A DNA stretch of 64,000 bases from Oceanobacillus bengalensis (lineage in GTDB: Bacteria > Bacillota > Bacilli > Bacillales > Amphibacillaceae). Below the pieces are notes generated by a model. The model searched no databases. It was given only the letters and a program-made list of their open reading frames with translations, and was not told the origin of the DNA. Of the stretch, positions 26,968 through 37,309 are shown one piece after another. Each line of letters opens with the position of its first letter. The first letter of the stretch is position 1. The translations under genes were made by a program, and so were the position numbers. The stretch is taken from assembly GCF_003628445.1 (NCBI RefSeq), contig NZ_RBZO01000010.1, forward strand, positions 1 through 64,000. Direction: 5' to 3'.

Positions 26968-28143
26968 ATGAATCGGAATAAAATAGTGGTAATAATTTTA
27001 CTCTCTTTCATTTTTCTCTTCATGGGACAAGATAAGGTTTTAGCAGCCACAGATAGTAAAGAGTTGGATGAAGCATTAATCGATGAAATCTCATTAGACG
27101 GTGTCAAGGACTATTGGGATGATATTGCAGATGAATATGGAGAATATGTACCAGAGTTAGAGAAAACAAGCATTTATGAGTTTGTAAAAAATCAAGATTC
27201 CTTTTCGATTAAAAATGTACTTATCGGTTTTGTGGAATATTTATTTCATGAAATTATTGTAAATGGAAAGTTATTGGGTAGCTTAATCATGCTTACTTTA
27301 TTTTCCATCATTTTACAAACGATGCATACCGCATTTGAAAAATCGGCAGTTAGTAAAATAGCCTATTTTGTTGTTTATATTATCCTTATTTTTATTGCGC
27401 TTAATAGCTTTTATATTGCTGTTTCCTATGTGGAGGATGCAATCCGAACAATGACTGGTTTTATGATTGCGCTGTTACCACTTGTTCTTGGTCTTATGGC
27501 TACGTTTGGGAACATTGTTTCTGTTTCTTTCTTTCATCCGATTATCATTTTTTTGATTAACATAAGTGGGATTCTTGTATCGACATTTATATTACCATTA
27601 TTGTTCATTTCTGCATTACTCAAAATAGTAAGTAGTTTAAGTGAGAATTATAAAGTCACGCATCTTGCTAATTTATTTAAATCGGTAAGTATGGGAACCC
27701 TTGGTGCTTTTCTTACCATCTTTTTAGGTGTTATTTCAGTACAAGGAACCGTAAGCGCCATTCAAGATGGTGTTGCAATGAAAACGACGAAGTTTATTAC
27801 TGGTAATTTTATCCCAGTAGTTGGTCGAACATTTACCGATGCGACGGATACGATCTTAAGTGCCTCACTACTATTAAAAAATGCTGTCGGTGTTGTTGGA
27901 TTAATCGTTGTTTTATTTATTGCCCTGTTTCCAGCTTTAAAAATAGCTGCCATAGCAATCATCTATAAAATAGCTGCTGCAGTCCTTCAACCGATTGGAG
28001 ATGGGCCAGTAATTTCTACATTAAATACAATTAGTAACTATATTTTATTTATTCTAGCCTGTCTTTTAGCTGTTTCTATTATGTTCTTTCTCGCAATCGT
28101 TATCATTATCGTAGCTAGTAATCTTACCATGTTATTACGTTAG
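26968..28143 (+). CDS. spoIIIAE: SpoIIIAE, stage III sporulation protein
   Basis: 391 residues. N-terminal signal-like helix ending VLAA, a short extracytoplasmic region, then about seven to eight transmembrane helices, the topology of SpoIIIAE. A polytopic channel component. GGAG lies close before ATG; the 65-base spacing from spoIIIAD is unusual for this operon because of the repeat fragment. Confidence 0.93.
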   Translation: MNRNKIVVIILLSFIFLFMGQDKVLAATDSKELDEALIDEISLDGVKDYWDDIADEYGEYVPELEKTSIYEFVKNQDSFSIKNVLIGFVEYLFHEIIVNGKLLGSLIMLTLFSIILQTMHTAFEKSAVSKIAYFVVYIILIFIALNSFYIAVSYVEDAIRTMTGFMIALLPLVLGLMATFGNIVSVSFFHPIIIFLINISGILVSTFILPLLFISALLKIVSSLSENYKVTHLANLFKSVSMGTLGAFLTIFLGVISVQGTVSAIQDGVAMKTTKFITGNFIPVVGRTFTDATDTILSASLLLKNAVGVVGLIVVLFIALFPALKIAAIAIIYKIAAAVLQPIGDGPVISTLNTISNYILFILACLLAVSIMFFLAIVIIIVASNLTMLLR

Positions 28144-28153
28144 GATGATCCAA

Positions 28154-28771
28154 ATGGATATTTTAGTAGAGTGGGTAACGCAAATTATACTGTTTATAAT
28201 TTTAGCAACGATTATAGATTTATTGATTCCGCAGACAGCTATGAAAAAATATATAAACCTTGTTGTTGGTTTAATACTAATTTTAATCTTATTAAATCCG
28301 ATATTTCACGTATTAAATATAGATATAGAAAGTGCGTTAAATCAGTCTTTTTCACAGATTGACGAGGCTCGATCCTCAAATGATTCAGTAGAAAATTTAA
28401 TTGAAATGCAAAAAAAAGATATAGAAATGACTCAAGATGCATATATTTTAGAACAAATGGCTGTCCCATTAATAGATATTGCGAAAGATCCTTTGATGGA
28501 AGAATACCAGCTAGAAATAACAAACATCGATTTCAACTTCCAGAACACCCAAGAACTTACATATGAGGATCTAGTAGGAGTCATTGTTTACGTAAAAGAA
28601 ATTGAAGAAGGGGAGGGAGAAATGGGCGTAGTTGAAGATGTAGTAATTAATACAGATGATCCGATTGAAAGAGAAGCTAGACAGGATGAAGAAGTTAAGG
28701 AACGATTAATGGAACTTTGGGAACTTCATGATAAGGAATTAATGCTTTACTGGGAGGGAGGGGCATCTTGA
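28154..28771 (+). CDS. spoIIIAF: SpoIIIAF, stage III sporulation protein
   Basis: 205 residues. Begins MDILVEWVTQIILFI with two membrane helices, then a soluble ring-forming-type domain. ATG 28154 is preferred to 28145 because AGGATGA lies upstream at good spacing and the start aligns with the known SpoIIIAF N-terminus. It overlaps spoIIIAG by four bases. Confidence 0.92.
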   Translation: MDILVEWVTQIILFIILATIIDLLIPQTAMKKYINLVVGLILILILLNPIFHVLNIDIESALNQSFSQIDEARSSNDSVENLIEMQKKDIEMTQDAYILEQMAVPLIDIAKDPLMEEYQLEITNIDFNFQNTQELTYEDLVGVIVYVKEIEEGEGEMGVVEDVVINTDDPIEREARQDEEVKERLMELWELHDKELMLYWEGGAS

Positions 28772-29403
28772 AAAAAATCATAGAGAAATTATTTCAACCC
28801 AAAAATTCAGAATCAGGTAAAGTAATCTCAGGTAAAGCAGGATATGTCATTATTCTGGGTTTAATCGGGTTACTGATAATTGTAATCAGTAACATATTCT
28901 CACCGACAGATGATGAAGCAAACATGGATCAACAATTTGAACAAGCCCAGGAGCAAGAGGTACAAGCTACGAATTCAGATGAAATAGCTACTACTTCTGA
29001 AGTGGATGAGCTAGAAAAAAGCTTTGAAACAGATTTAGAGGAAATGTTAAATAAGATTCAAGGTGTTTCAGATGCAGAAGTGATGGTGAATCTAGCATCA
29101 ACCAATGTCAGTATATATGAGAAAAATTTAATTAGTGGTAGGCAATCCACAGAAGAGTCCGACCGAAACGGGGGCACACGCAAGGTTGAAGATCGAACAG
29201 AAGAAACGCAAGTGGTATTTGTTAGACAAGGAGATAGAGAGGTTCCTTTGCTTGTAACAACAGAGAGACCTGAGGTGAGTGGGGTATTTGTTGTAGCGAA
29301 GGGTGCAGACCATGCAACAGTGAAAAATTGGATTGTTGAAGCTATTTCACGCGTACTTGATGTTCCAACACATAGAGTTTCTGTAATGCCAAAAAGTGAT
29401 TAA
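28768..29403 (+). CDS. spoIIIAG: SpoIIIAG, stage III sporulation ring protein
   Basis: 211 residues: one N-terminal transmembrane helix (YVIILGLIGLLIIVIS), an acidic linker and a C-terminal ring-building domain with GVFVVAKGADHATVKNWIVE. SpoIIIAG forms the large ring of the channel in the intermembrane space. TTG start with GGGAGGGAGGGG just upstream, a very strong site. Confidence 0.94.
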   Translation: MKKIIEKLFQPKNSESGKVISGKAGYVIILGLIGLLIIVISNIFSPTDDEANMDQQFEQAQEQEVQATNSDEIATTSEVDELEKSFETDLEEMLNKIQGVSDAEVMVNLASTNVSIYEKNLISGRQSTEESDRNGGTRKVEDRTEETQVVFVRQGDREVPLLVTTERPEVSGVFVVAKGADHATVKNWIVEAISRVLDVPTHRVSVMPKSD

Positions 29404-29419
29404 GGGGAGGAATTAGAAA

Positions 29420-30004
29420 ATGTTAAAAAAACAAACAGTATGGCTATTAACGATGTTGAGTTTAATGATTGTTCTCAGTGTATATTACTTGATTTCACCA
29501 GATAATGGGGACCTTGCTTATGTGAATACGGGTGATGAAGATTCAGAACAAACGCAAACAGACAGTTCAACAGAGGCAGAAAAAGTTTCAGGAGATGCTA
29601 CTGGGGATGCTGTAATAGATGATATGACAAATGTAGGTGGAAATGAACTGTTTACGACTATTCGTATGGAATTAGAGGATGACAGAAGTATTGAGAAAGA
29701 GAGATTAGAAGAAATTGTTACTTCTGGTGATGCGAGTGCAGAAGATAAAGAAGGTGCATTACAAAGTATTGATGTACTTGCAGATGTATCCAGGAAAGAA
29801 TCGATTTTAGAAGAATCTATCCTTTCTTCTTCTGAATATCAAGATGTACTTGTTCGGACAGAAGAGGATAAAGTCCACGTACATGTTGAAGCAGGAGAAT
29901 TACTATCTGACACAGAAGTAGTAAATATTATGCAGATGGTAAGAGATGAATTTGGAAAAGATATCACAGTAGATGTAAACTATCAGCCAGCAGACAAAGA
30001 ATAA
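29420..30004 (+). CDS. spoIIIAH: SpoIIIAH, stage III sporulation ring protein
   Basis: 194 residues: a single membrane helix near the N-terminus, an acidic Ser/Thr-rich linker and a C-terminal YscJ/FliF-like ring domain (VRTEEDKVHVHVEAGE, VVNIMQMVRDEFG). It pairs with forespore SpoIIQ across the two membranes. Last gene of the operon, followed by a terminator. Confidence 0.94.
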   Translation: MLKKQTVWLLTMLSLMIVLSVYYLISPDNGDLAYVNTGDEDSEQTQTDSSTEAEKVSGDATGDAVIDDMTNVGGNELFTTIRMELEDDRSIEKERLEEIVTSGDASAEDKEGALQSIDVLADVSRKESILEESILSSSEYQDVLVRTEEDKVHVHVEAGELLSDTEVVNIMQMVRDEFGKDITVDVNYQPADKE

Positions 30005-30013
30005 CTGGCAGAA

Positions 30014-30056
30014 AAAAGGAAACCTGAACGGATATATTCGTTCAGGTTTCCTTTAC
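30014..30056 (+). terminator. Terminator of the spoIIIA operon
   Basis: Long stem AAAGGAAACCTGAACG / CGTTCAGGTTTCCTTT with a short loop and T-rich tail. Confidence 0.88.
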
Positions 30057-30188
30057 TATTATAGATTTTATAGTAAAACATTGATATACTAACTGTTGTA
30101 AACGTTTTATTATAGGGGAGGATAGAACCATTCTGAATTCACTCTTGAGTAGAACGTTATTTTGTCGTAAAATATTTAAGAGGAGTTA

Positions 30189-30206
30189 TTAGTACCTTGT
30201 GTTAAT
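30189..30206 (+). promoter_or_regulatory. FapR-like operator upstream of accB
   Basis: TTAGTACCTTGTGTTAAT closely resembles the FapR operator (TTAGTACCT followed by an imperfect inverted half). A consensus -10 TATAAT lies at 30211-30216, so the operator covers the -35 region. FapR is the malonyl-CoA-responsive repressor of lipid synthesis. Confidence 0.7.
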
Positions 30207-30242
30207 CTCTTATAATATAAAAATGAAATAGGGGTGCAAGAG

Positions 30243-30746
30243 ATGTTAAAAGTACAAGAAATTAGGGAACTCATAAAATTAATCGACCAATCCAACATTG
30301 AAGAATTTACATATGAATCAGATGGAACAACTGTTTCTATGAAGAAAACTGGAAGCACGGGGGAGGTTGTGAAAGAAGTAGTAGCTACTCCCGTAGAAAG
30401 AAAGAGTGAACCAGCAACTGCAAGTGTAGAATCAGTTACAAAAGAAGAAACAGTAAAACCAGTTAAACCTGAAACAGTATCGGAGGAAACTCCAACAAAG
30501 AAATTTGATTATGAGATTACTTCACCAATGGTAGGTACTTTCTATTCTTCACCAACACCTGAAGCAGATCCATATGTTTCACTTGGATCAAATGTCGGTA
30601 ACGATACTGTAGTATGTATCGTAGAAGCAATGAAACTATTTAACGAAATTGAAGCAGAAGTTTCTGGAGAAATCGTTGAAGTATTAGTTGAAAATGGAGA
30701 ACTAGTAGAATACGGTCAGCCATTGTATAGAGTCAAGACCAAATAA
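30243..30746 (+). CDS. accB: Acetyl-CoA carboxylase biotin carboxyl carrier protein
   Basis: 167 residues. N-terminal helical part, a Pro/Thr/Glu-rich linker (about 55-90), then the biotinyl domain with EAMKLF, where Lys is biotinylated. It carries carboxybiotin between AccC and AccDA in malonyl-CoA synthesis. ATG 30243 follows AGGGGTG; an in-frame GTG lies three codons upstream. Forms an operon with accC (12 bases) and yqhY. Confidence 0.96.
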   Translation: MLKVQEIRELIKLIDQSNIEEFTYESDGTTVSMKKTGSTGEVVKEVVATPVERKSEPATASVESVTKEETVKPVKPETVSEETPTKKFDYEITSPMVGTFYSSPTPEADPYVSLGSNVGNDTVVCIVEAMKLFNEIEAEVSGEIVEVLVENGELVEYGQPLYRVKTK

Positions 30747-30758
30747 GGGGATGAGCCA

Positions 30759-32114
30759 GTGATTAAGAAACTGTTAATTGCTAACAGGGGAGAGATTGCT
30801 GTTCGCATTATTCGAGCTTGTAAGGAATTAGGAATAGAAACCGTTGCTGTATACTCTGAAGCGGATAAAGAATCTTTACATGTCCAGCTTGCAGATGAAG
30901 CATATTGCATTGGTCCAAAATTAAGTAAAGACAGTTACCTCAATTTTACGAACATCATGAGTATTGCTACTTCAATTAATGTAGACGCAATACATCCAGG
31001 CTACGGGTTTTTAGCGGAAAATGCTGACTTCGCTGAGATTTGTAAAGCGTGTAATATTACTTTCGTTGGGCCTACACCCGAGGCAATTCAGAAAATGGGT
31101 ATAAAGGATGTTGCAAGGGAAACGATGAAGAACGCGAATGTTCCGATTGTTCCAGGGTCAGATGGCATTATAGAAAATGAAGAAGAAGCGTTTGAAATAG
31201 CGAATACAATAGGTTTTCCAGTAATCATCAAGGCAACAGCTGGTGGTGGTGGAAAAGGTATTCGCGTTGCTAGGAATGAAGAAGAACTGATTAAAGGTAT
31301 ACAAGTTACTCAGAAAGAGGCTGAAACAGCTTTCGGCAACCCTGGGGTATATCTTGAGAAGTTTATTGAAGATTTCCGTCACGTAGAAATTCAGGTATTA
31401 GCTGACACCCACGGGAATGTGATTCATCTTGGTGAAAGAGATTGTTCGATTCAAAGAAGGTTACAAAAACTTATTGAAGAGTCCCCATCACCCGCAATAA
31501 CACAAGAATTAAGAGAGAAGATGGGTGAGGCATCCGTTAAAGCAGCAAAAGCTGTTGGTTATGTAGGTGCTGGTACAATTGAGTATATTTTTGATCGAAA
31601 GACAAATGAATTTTATTTCATGGAAATGAATACAAGAATCCAAGTGGAGCATCCTGTTACAGAGATGATAACTGGAATTGATTTAATCAAGGAGCAAATA
31701 AAGGTTGCAGATGGTGAAAAGCTATCCGTAGTGCAAAATGATATTGAATATAGAGGACATGCGATTGAATGTAGAATTAATGCTGAGAACCCTTTTAAAA
31801 ACTTTATGCCATCAGCAGGTGAAATTGATTTGTACTTAGCCCCTGGTGGATTAGGTGTCCGCGTTGATTCAGGAGCATATCCTGGTTATAAGATTCCACC
31901 ATATTACGATTCAATGATTGCGAAATTAATCGTTCATGCCCCTACACGCACGGAAGCAATAGCCAGAATGAGGCGTGCTTTGGAAGAATTTGTTGTTGAA
32001 GGTGTGTTCACGACTATTCCGTTTCACCAGCTAATTATGGAGAATGATGTCTTCATTGAAGGTGATTTTAATACAAACTTTTTAGAAGAAAATCCTATAC
32101 TTGAAAAAGAATAA
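30759..32114 (+). CDS. accC: Acetyl-CoA carboxylase biotin carboxylase subunit
   Basis: 451 residues. ATP-grasp enzyme: [10 protein letters not shown] glycine-rich loop, [13 protein letters not shown] and [18 protein letters not shown]. It carboxylates biotin on AccB with ATP and bicarbonate. GTG start after AAGGGGATG. Confidence 0.97.
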   Translation: MIKKLLIANRGEIAVRIIRACKELGIETVAVYSEADKESLHVQLADEAYCIGPKLSKDSYLNFTNIMSIATSINVDAIHPGYGFLAENADFAEICKACNITFVGPTPEAIQKMGIKDVARETMKNANVPIVPGSDGIIENEEEAFEIANTIGFPVIIKATAGGGGKGIRVARNEEELIKGIQVTQKEAETAFGNPGVYLEKFIEDFRHVEIQVLADTHGNVIHLGERDCSIQRRLQKLIEESPSPAITQELREKMGEASVKAAKAVGYVGAGTIEYIFDRKTNEFYFMEMNTRIQVEHPVTEMITGIDLIKEQIKVADGEKLSVVQNDIEYRGHAIECRINAENPFKNFMPSAGEIDLYLAPGGLGVRVDSGAYPGYKIPPYYDSMIAKLIVHAPTRTEAIARMRRALEEFVVEGVFTTIPFHQLIMENDVFIEGDFNTNFLEENPILEKE

Positions 32115-32147
32115 GTTTTCTGGTTTAGTATAATTAGGAGTGATAAC

Positions 32148-32540
32148 ATGAGTGAACAATCTTTGTTAAACGTTATTGATAATTCGGCTTTAGGTAAAGT
32201 AGAAATTGCACCAGAAGTTATTGAAGTCATTGCAGGGATTTCAGCTACTGAAGTAGAAGGATTATATGCAATGAGAGGGAATTTTGCGTCTGGTGTCGTT
32301 GAACGACTAGGAAAAGCCACACACAGTAAAGGTGTAAAAGTCGAATTAACAGAAACAGGTGTAACGATTGACTTGTTTGTTATTTTGAATTTTGGTGTAT
32401 CTATACCAAAAGTAGCACAGGAAATACAAACCAATATTAGACAGTCTTTAAAGTACATGACAGCCTTAGAAATTGATGAAGTGAATGTTCATGTTGTTGG
32501 TGTAAATATGGACGGCAAAGAGAATAAAATAGAAGAATAA
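32148..32540 (+). CDS. yqhY: Asp23/Gls24 family protein YqhY
   Basis: 130 residues of the Asp23/Gls24 envelope-stress family: EVIEVIAGISATEVEGLYAM and VTIDLFVILNFGVSIPKVAQ are conserved. Known to neighbour accBC in many Firmicutes, where genetic evidence links it to control of acetyl-CoA carboxylase. It lies 33 bases after accC before the terminator, so it belongs to the operon. Confidence 0.94.
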   Translation: MSEQSLLNVIDNSALGKVEIAPEVIEVIAGISATEVEGLYAMRGNFASGVVERLGKATHSKGVKVELTETGVTIDLFVILNFGVSIPKVAQEIQTNIRQSLKYMTALEIDEVNVHVVGVNMDGKENKIEE

Positions 32541-32587
32541 AAATTTAGGGTCAGGAAGTGTTTATCTTCCTGACCCTGAATTTTTAT
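32541..32587 (+). terminator. Terminator of the accBC-yqhY operon
   Basis: Stem AATTTAGGGTCAGGAAG / CTTCCTGACCCTGAATT with a T-run. Confidence 0.9.
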
Positions 32588-32599
32588 TAAAGCTGTTTT

Positions 32600-32790
32600 C
32601 TAGAATTGTTGCGTTTCCTTTGATAGAAGTTTCCAGGACCCCTCACTGCGGGGTCTTCGAACGCGTGCTTTTCCCGCAGGAGTCGACTGCCCTCAGCTAC
32701 AATCAACCATCATGTTAGCGGTTGTCTTTCCGGAACGGCGTGATTCAGCAAATTCTTTAAAAGTTACTTCGTAGTTTATATCAATAGGAA
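32600..32790. repeat. Interspersed GC-rich repeat, family B, copy 2
   Basis: Bases 32652-32721 are nearly identical to the reverse complement of 54791-54860 (about four differences in 70 by eye), including an exact 20-base match across AGTCGACTGCC. It also has the TTTCCGGAACGG and TTCGTAGTTTATATC edges. It fills the gap between yqhY and nusB; no coding frame. Confidence 0.8.
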
Positions 32791-32902
32791 TAAATAATGC
32801 GAATAGAGCCCTATATAAAAAAGGATCGTTAGATAGTTTCTAGCGTTGCATAAATAATCATGTTATTATTTGTAAGAGAGAGTTTAAAAGGAGTTATGGA
32901 AA

Positions 32903-33292
32903 ATGAATCGACATACAGCTAGAGAAAAAGCATTTCAAGTACTATTTCAACTTGATATGAATGACATGGAATTGAATAAGGCTTTTGAGTCATTAGTAGA
33001 TATAGAACCAGGACAAGGAACAAGTGAGTTCTTACACACACTTGTAGAAGGTGTATACAAGCACAAAGAAGAAATTGATCAGGTGATTAAATCGAACCTT
33101 GAAAATTGGTCATTCAATCGAGTTGCTTCTGTCGAAAGGACTATTTTACGTATTGCAACCTATGAAATAAACTACTTAGAAGATATCCCACTGAATGTGT
33201 CAATTAATGAAGCGGTTGAGCTTGGGAATACATTTGGGGATGAGCAATCAGGTAAATTTATCAATGGAGTATTATCAAAAATAAGTAAGTAA
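32903..33292 (+). CDS. nusB: Transcription antitermination factor NusB
   Basis: 129 residues, all helical. N-terminus RHTAREKAFQVLFQLDM and C-terminus INEAVELGNTFGDEQSGKFINGVL are NusB signatures. With NusE it binds boxA RNA to support antitermination on rRNA operons. AAAGGAG upstream. Heads the nusB-folD-xseA-xseB-ispA gene string. Confidence 0.96.
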   Translation: MNRHTAREKAFQVLFQLDMNDMELNKAFESLVDIEPGQGTSEFLHTLVEGVYKHKEEIDQVIKSNLENWSFNRVASVERTILRIATYEINYLEDIPLNVSINEAVELGNTFGDEQSGKFINGVLSKISK

Positions 33293-33307
33293 AGGGGCTA
33301 AAGAGAA

Positions 33308-34168
33308 ATGTCTGCAGAAATAATTAATGGGAAAGACTTAGCTCAGGAAATTCGGACAAACATGAAAGCAGAAGTAAACGAGTTGATAAACGAAGGAATA
33401 ACCCCACATTTAACAGTCGTTCTAGTTGGAGATAACCCTGCTTCGAAGTCATATGTCAGAGGGAAGGAAAAGGCGGCTAAGGAAGTTGGAATATCTTCTT
33501 CCTTAATTGAATTACCGAGTACAGCTTCTGAAGCAGAATTACTTGATGTTATACAGAAACTAAACGGAGAACCTTCCGTCCATGGGATTTTAGTGCAGCT
33601 CCCTTTACCTAACCAAATAAGTGAGCAAAAAGTAATAGAAACGATTGATCCTTCAAAGGATGTTGATGGATTTCATCCTGTTAATATTGGACGAATGATG
33701 ATTGGTGAAGACTCCTTTCTACCATGTACGCCATACGGGATTATCACGATGTTAAAATCAAGAGATATCAAAATAGAAGGTAAACACGCTGTTATTATCG
33801 GACGAAGTAATATTGTAGGGAAACCAGTAGGTCAATTACTTTTAAATGAAAACGCAACGGTTACATATTGTCATTCTAGAACGAAAGATTTAAAAGAACA
33901 TACGCTTCAGGCAGATATTCTTATTGCTGCAATCGGAAAAGCAGATGCAATTACTTCTGACTATGTTAAAGAAGGTGCAGTCGTAATTGATGTTGGGATA
34001 AATCGGTTAGAAAATGGTTCGCTTACAGGTGATGTTGATTTTGATAGTGCAAGTAAAAAGGCGTCATATATAACGCCTGTTCCAAAAGGTGTTGGGCCGA
34101 TGACAATAGCGATGTTATTAAAAAATACAGTGAAAGCTGCTAAAGGATTGGCTGTCGTTGGAAAATAA
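33308..34168 (+). CDS. folD: Bifunctional methylenetetrahydrofolate dehydrogenase/cyclohydrolase
   Basis: 286 residues. Interconverts 5,10-methylene-, methenyl- and 10-formyl-tetrahydrofolate with NADP. Signatures: [15 protein letters not shown] with the catalytic Lys, [27 protein letters not shown] and [10 protein letters not shown]. It overlaps xseA by 11 bases. Confidence 0.97.
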   Translation: MSAEIINGKDLAQEIRTNMKAEVNELINEGITPHLTVVLVGDNPASKSYVRGKEKAAKEVGISSSLIELPSTASEAELLDVIQKLNGEPSVHGILVQLPLPNQISEQKVIETIDPSKDVDGFHPVNIGRMMIGEDSFLPCTPYGIITMLKSRDIKIEGKHAVIIGRSNIVGKPVGQLLLNENATVTYCHSRTKDLKEHTLQADILIAAIGKADAITSDYVKEGAVVIDVGINRLENGSLTGDVDFDSASKKASYITPVPKGVGPMTIAMLLKNTVKAAKGLAVVGK

Positions 34169-35504
34169 ATATTTAACTGTCGAGGCACTGACGAAATACC
34201 TGAAGCGGAAAATTGATACCGATGTCCATTTAAGAAATGTTTGGCTAAAAGGTGAAATCTCGAATTTTAAGCATCACTCCCGGGGTCATATGTATATGAC
34301 AATTAAGGATAATCATGCGAAAATACAGGCTGTTATGTTTGCGGGGAATAATCGCGGGTTAAAGTTCACCCCAGAGAATGGGATGAATGTATTAATTAGA
34401 GGGGAAATAAGTGTATATGAGGCTTACGGGCAATATCAGCTCTATATTACACAGATGGAACCTGATGGTATCGGTGCCCTTTATTTGGCATTTGAGCAAC
34501 TGAAGGATAAATTACATAAAAAAGGCTACTTTGATTCCATACATAAGCAGCATATATCACCTTTTCCAAAGCATATTGGTGTAATAACATCGCCAACAGG
34601 AGCTGCAGTACGTGACATAATAACAACAATTAAAAGAAGGTACCCCATTGTTACATTAACCGTGATACCAGTTCTTGTACAAGGGCCTCATGCGGCAGTA
34701 TCTATTAAAGAAGCTATTGAGCGGGCAAATGAAATGGATATGTTTGATACGTTAATTGTAGGGCGAGGCGGCGGTTCTATTGAAGAACTATGGAGCTTTA
34801 ATGAAGAAATTGTTGCCGAAGCAATTTTCCATTCCAAGGTCCCAATTATTTCTGCCGTCGGTCATGAAACGGATATAACTATAAGTGATTATGTTGCTGA
34901 TCTGCGTGCTCCTACACCAACAGGGGCAGCGGAACTAGCGGTATTATCTCAAGTGGAGCTTAAAGAAAAGTTGCTTTTTTTAAAGCAATCTTTAAAGAGG
35001 GAATTAACACGAGATGTAAATAATCATAAGAGCCATTTATCAAGGCTTGTGAATTCCTATGCATTTAAATATCCAGAGCAATTGTTAAAACAAAAAGAAA
35101 TAGAGTTAGATAGTTATGTAGAGAATTTAGAAAAAGCCTTTATAAATAATCATGATCGTAAAGATAAAGAAATGATTAATTTGTACAAACGGTTTTCCGC
35201 GCAACACCCTAAGAAACACATTGCCTTAGCGGTGAAGCAAGTAAAGGAAAACCAGAAGAACTTAAAAGTTTATATGTCTAAAGTTCTAGAAAGGAAGTCT
35301 ATCCAGCTCGCAAATGAAATGGACAAACTAACATTACTAAATCCATTAGAAATTATGAAACGAGGATTTGCTTTACCATATACATTAAATGGTGACATCA
35401 TTAAATCGGCGAAACAAATTAAAAAGGAAGATAAGATATCACTTCAATTAACGGATGGGAAAGTTAATTGCCAAGTACTTGAAGTAGAGGAGGAAGGAAA
35501 TTGA
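34158..35504 (+). CDS. xseA: Exodeoxyribonuclease VII large subunit
   Basis: 448 residues: N-terminal OB fold ([22 protein letters not shown]), catalytic core ([43 protein letters not shown]) and a C-terminal coiled coil that binds XseB. Degrades single-stranded DNA. Start is TTG, overlapping folD, with AAAGGA upstream; this gives the N-terminus [17 protein letters not shown] expected for the family. Confidence 0.96.
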   Translation: MENKYLTVEALTKYLKRKIDTDVHLRNVWLKGEISNFKHHSRGHMYMTIKDNHAKIQAVMFAGNNRGLKFTPENGMNVLIRGEISVYEAYGQYQLYITQMEPDGIGALYLAFEQLKDKLHKKGYFDSIHKQHISPFPKHIGVITSPTGAAVRDIITTIKRRYPIVTLTVIPVLVQGPHAAVSIKEAIERANEMDMFDTLIVGRGGGSIEELWSFNEEIVAEAIFHSKVPIISAVGHETDITISDYVADLRAPTPTGAAELAVLSQVELKEKLLFLKQSLKRELTRDVNNHKSHLSRLVNSYAFKYPEQLLKQKEIELDSYVENLEKAFINNHDRKDKEMINLYKRFSAQHPKKHIALAVKQVKENQKNLKVYMSKVLERKSIQLANEMDKLTLLNPLEIMKRGFALPYTLNGDIIKSAKQIKKEDKISLQLTDGKVNCQVLEVEEEGN

Positions 35505-35731
35505 AAAACGAAGAGATTACTTTTGAAGAAGCAATGACCAAATTAGAAGAAATTGTTGAAAAACTGGAGGAAGGGGACGTTCCTCTAGAAAAAGCAATCA
35601 ATTATTATCAAGAAGGAATGAGTCTTTCTAAAATATGTAGTGATAAATTAAGTAGTGTCCAAGGTAAGATGACACAAATTATGAATGAACAAGGGGAATT
35701 AGAAGCCTTTGATATACAGGAGGAAGGATAA
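35501..35731 (+). CDS. xseB: Exodeoxyribonuclease VII small subunit
   Basis: 76 residues, helical: [20 protein letters not shown] and [15 protein letters not shown] are the XseB hallmark. TTG start with GAGGAGGAAGG upstream; overlaps xseA by four bases. Confidence 0.96.
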   Translation: MKNEEITFEEAMTKLEEIVEKLEEGDVPLEKAINYYQEGMSLSKICSDKLSSVQGKMTQIMNEQGELEAFDIQEEG

Positions 35732-35733
35732 AA

Positions 35734-36618
35734 TTGTCTCGGGAACTTATCGGTTATATAGAAAATAGTAAAGAACTTCTACAAGAAGCGTTGCATCAAT
35801 CTCTACAAAAATTATTGATTCCAGAACAACTTAAACAATCGATGCTCTATTCAATTAATGCTGGTGGGAAGCGATTACGTCCTATTTTATTAATGGCAAG
35901 TTATGATGCTTATGCAAATAACAATAAAAAGGTGCTTTCTTCCTGTTTGGCTGTAGAGATGATTCATACCTATTCCCTTATTCACGATGACTTACCAGCT
36001 ATGGATAATGATGATTACCGAAGAGGAAAACCTACCAATCATAAAGTTTTCGATGAATCAACAGCTATTTTAGCTGGAGATGCACTATTAACATATAGTT
36101 TTGAAATTATTGCAGAAGATCCGTTACTAAATGATACACAAAAAGTAGAAATTATACGGTTGCTTTCTGCTTGTGGTGGGCCAACAGGAATGGTTGGTGG
36201 GCAAATTCTGGACATGGAAGCGGAGAAAAAGTCAGCAACACTTGAAGAATTGGAGAGAATACATACACTAAAAACAGGTGAATTAATACGATTTGCCATT
36301 TACACTGGTGCCTATCTCGCAAATGCCAGCAAAGAACAGCTTAATTATTTAACTGATTTTGCCTATTATCTTGGATTAATTTTCCAAGTGCAAGATGATA
36401 TATTGGATGTAACAGGTGATGAGAAGAAATTAGGTAAGCGTGTTGGTAGTGACCAGGAAAATGAGAAAAGCACATATCCTAAGTTACTCGGTATCGGGGG
36501 TGCCATGAAACAAAAAGAAATATATGTAGAAAAGGCTAAAAATGCCCTTGAAAAAGCAAATGCAGAAGACTCCTATCTAATGGCATTAACGGATTATTTT
36601 AGCAATCGTGACTATTGA
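35734..36618 (+). CDS. ispA: Farnesyl diphosphate synthase (polyprenyl synthetase)
   Basis: 294 residues. First aspartate-rich motif LIHDDLPAMDNDD, second FQVQDDILD, and GGKRLRP near the N-terminus. Condenses dimethylallyl and isopentenyl diphosphates for quinone and cell-wall lipid synthesis. TTG start with CAGGAGGAAGG. Followed by OLE RNA rather than directly by dxs. Confidence 0.96.
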   Translation: MSRELIGYIENSKELLQEALHQSLQKLLIPEQLKQSMLYSINAGGKRLRPILLMASYDAYANNNKKVLSSCLAVEMIHTYSLIHDDLPAMDNDDYRRGKPTNHKVFDESTAILAGDALLTYSFEIIAEDPLLNDTQKVEIIRLLSACGGPTGMVGGQILDMEAEKKSATLEELERIHTLKTGELIRFAIYTGAYLANASKEQLNYLTDFAYYLGLIFQVQDDILDVTGDEKKLGKRVGSDQENEKSTYPKLLGIGGAMKQKEIYVEKAKNALEKANAEDSYLMALTDYFSNRDY

Positions 36619-36660
36619 CTCATGGTAGAAATATTTTTATTCATTTGGTATAATAAGCTT

Positions 36661-37275
36661 AGAAAAGGAATGGTGCAGTATTCTAGTCAGTCCTCCTTTC
36701 CTCAAGGCGGGCCTAAAAATTCGCCAAAGGGCACATCGATGAAGTTCCTTGTGTTGGCTTGAGGCGCCCAGCCTTGGGTCAGTGCTGGGAGTTAAGGATT
36801 TCGGGCGATCCACAAAGGCATGTGGGCGTTGACCCGATTTCCGTGGAGGCCCATCTCTGTGGTGGAAACTTAAGCTAAAGTTTTCATGATGGAATGGGGT
36901 ATGAACCTGCAGTGTATGGTAAGGGACACCTTATATGCAGCGTAGCCTGTCTTGCGTGGTGGTGAGGGGATTAGAGCTCCTGGGTATAAGAACTAGGTGG
37001 CCACTAGTTCTTAATGCCATATATCTATGAAATCATCACTGCAAAAGAGACTAGGGAAAGGTTAAAGACTGCTGAGGAAATCTCCTAGACTGTTCTTAAT
37101 AGACTTTTAAATGGGATTATAGTGCGGACTAAGTGGCAATCTAGTCTAGCTATTGGTGACAAAGCTAAGATGGATTTAAAGGGGAACCACCTTCGTGGCG
37201 ACATGAGGGTATCTATCTGGGAAAACCTACTGGACCTAAGCCGCAGTTTTAACCTTTTAAAAGACCATTCCTCCT
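36661..37275 (+). ncRNA. ole: OLE RNA (ornate, large, extremophilic)
   Basis: About 610 bases without a coding frame between ispA and a membrane-protein gene. The 5' AGGAATGGT (36666-36674) pairs with the 3' ACCATTCCT (37264-37272), closing the whole molecule, and many internal GC-rich helices are present in an otherwise AT-rich region. Size, terminal pairing, position after ispA and the downstream oapA match OLE RNA as described in Bacillus halodurans and other anaerobic or extremophilic Firmicutes. OLE RNA assembles with OapA at the membrane and is linked to cold, ethanol and magnesium stress tolerance. Confidence 0.92.
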
Positions 37276-37309
37276 ACATAATTGACTTTTATAATAAATA
37301 GAGGTACAT

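Noticed and set aside
36619-37309. T-box or large riboswitch between ispA and oapA
   Set aside because: No T-box motif (TGGNACCGCG) is present, the length is too great, and end pairing plus context fit OLE RNA.
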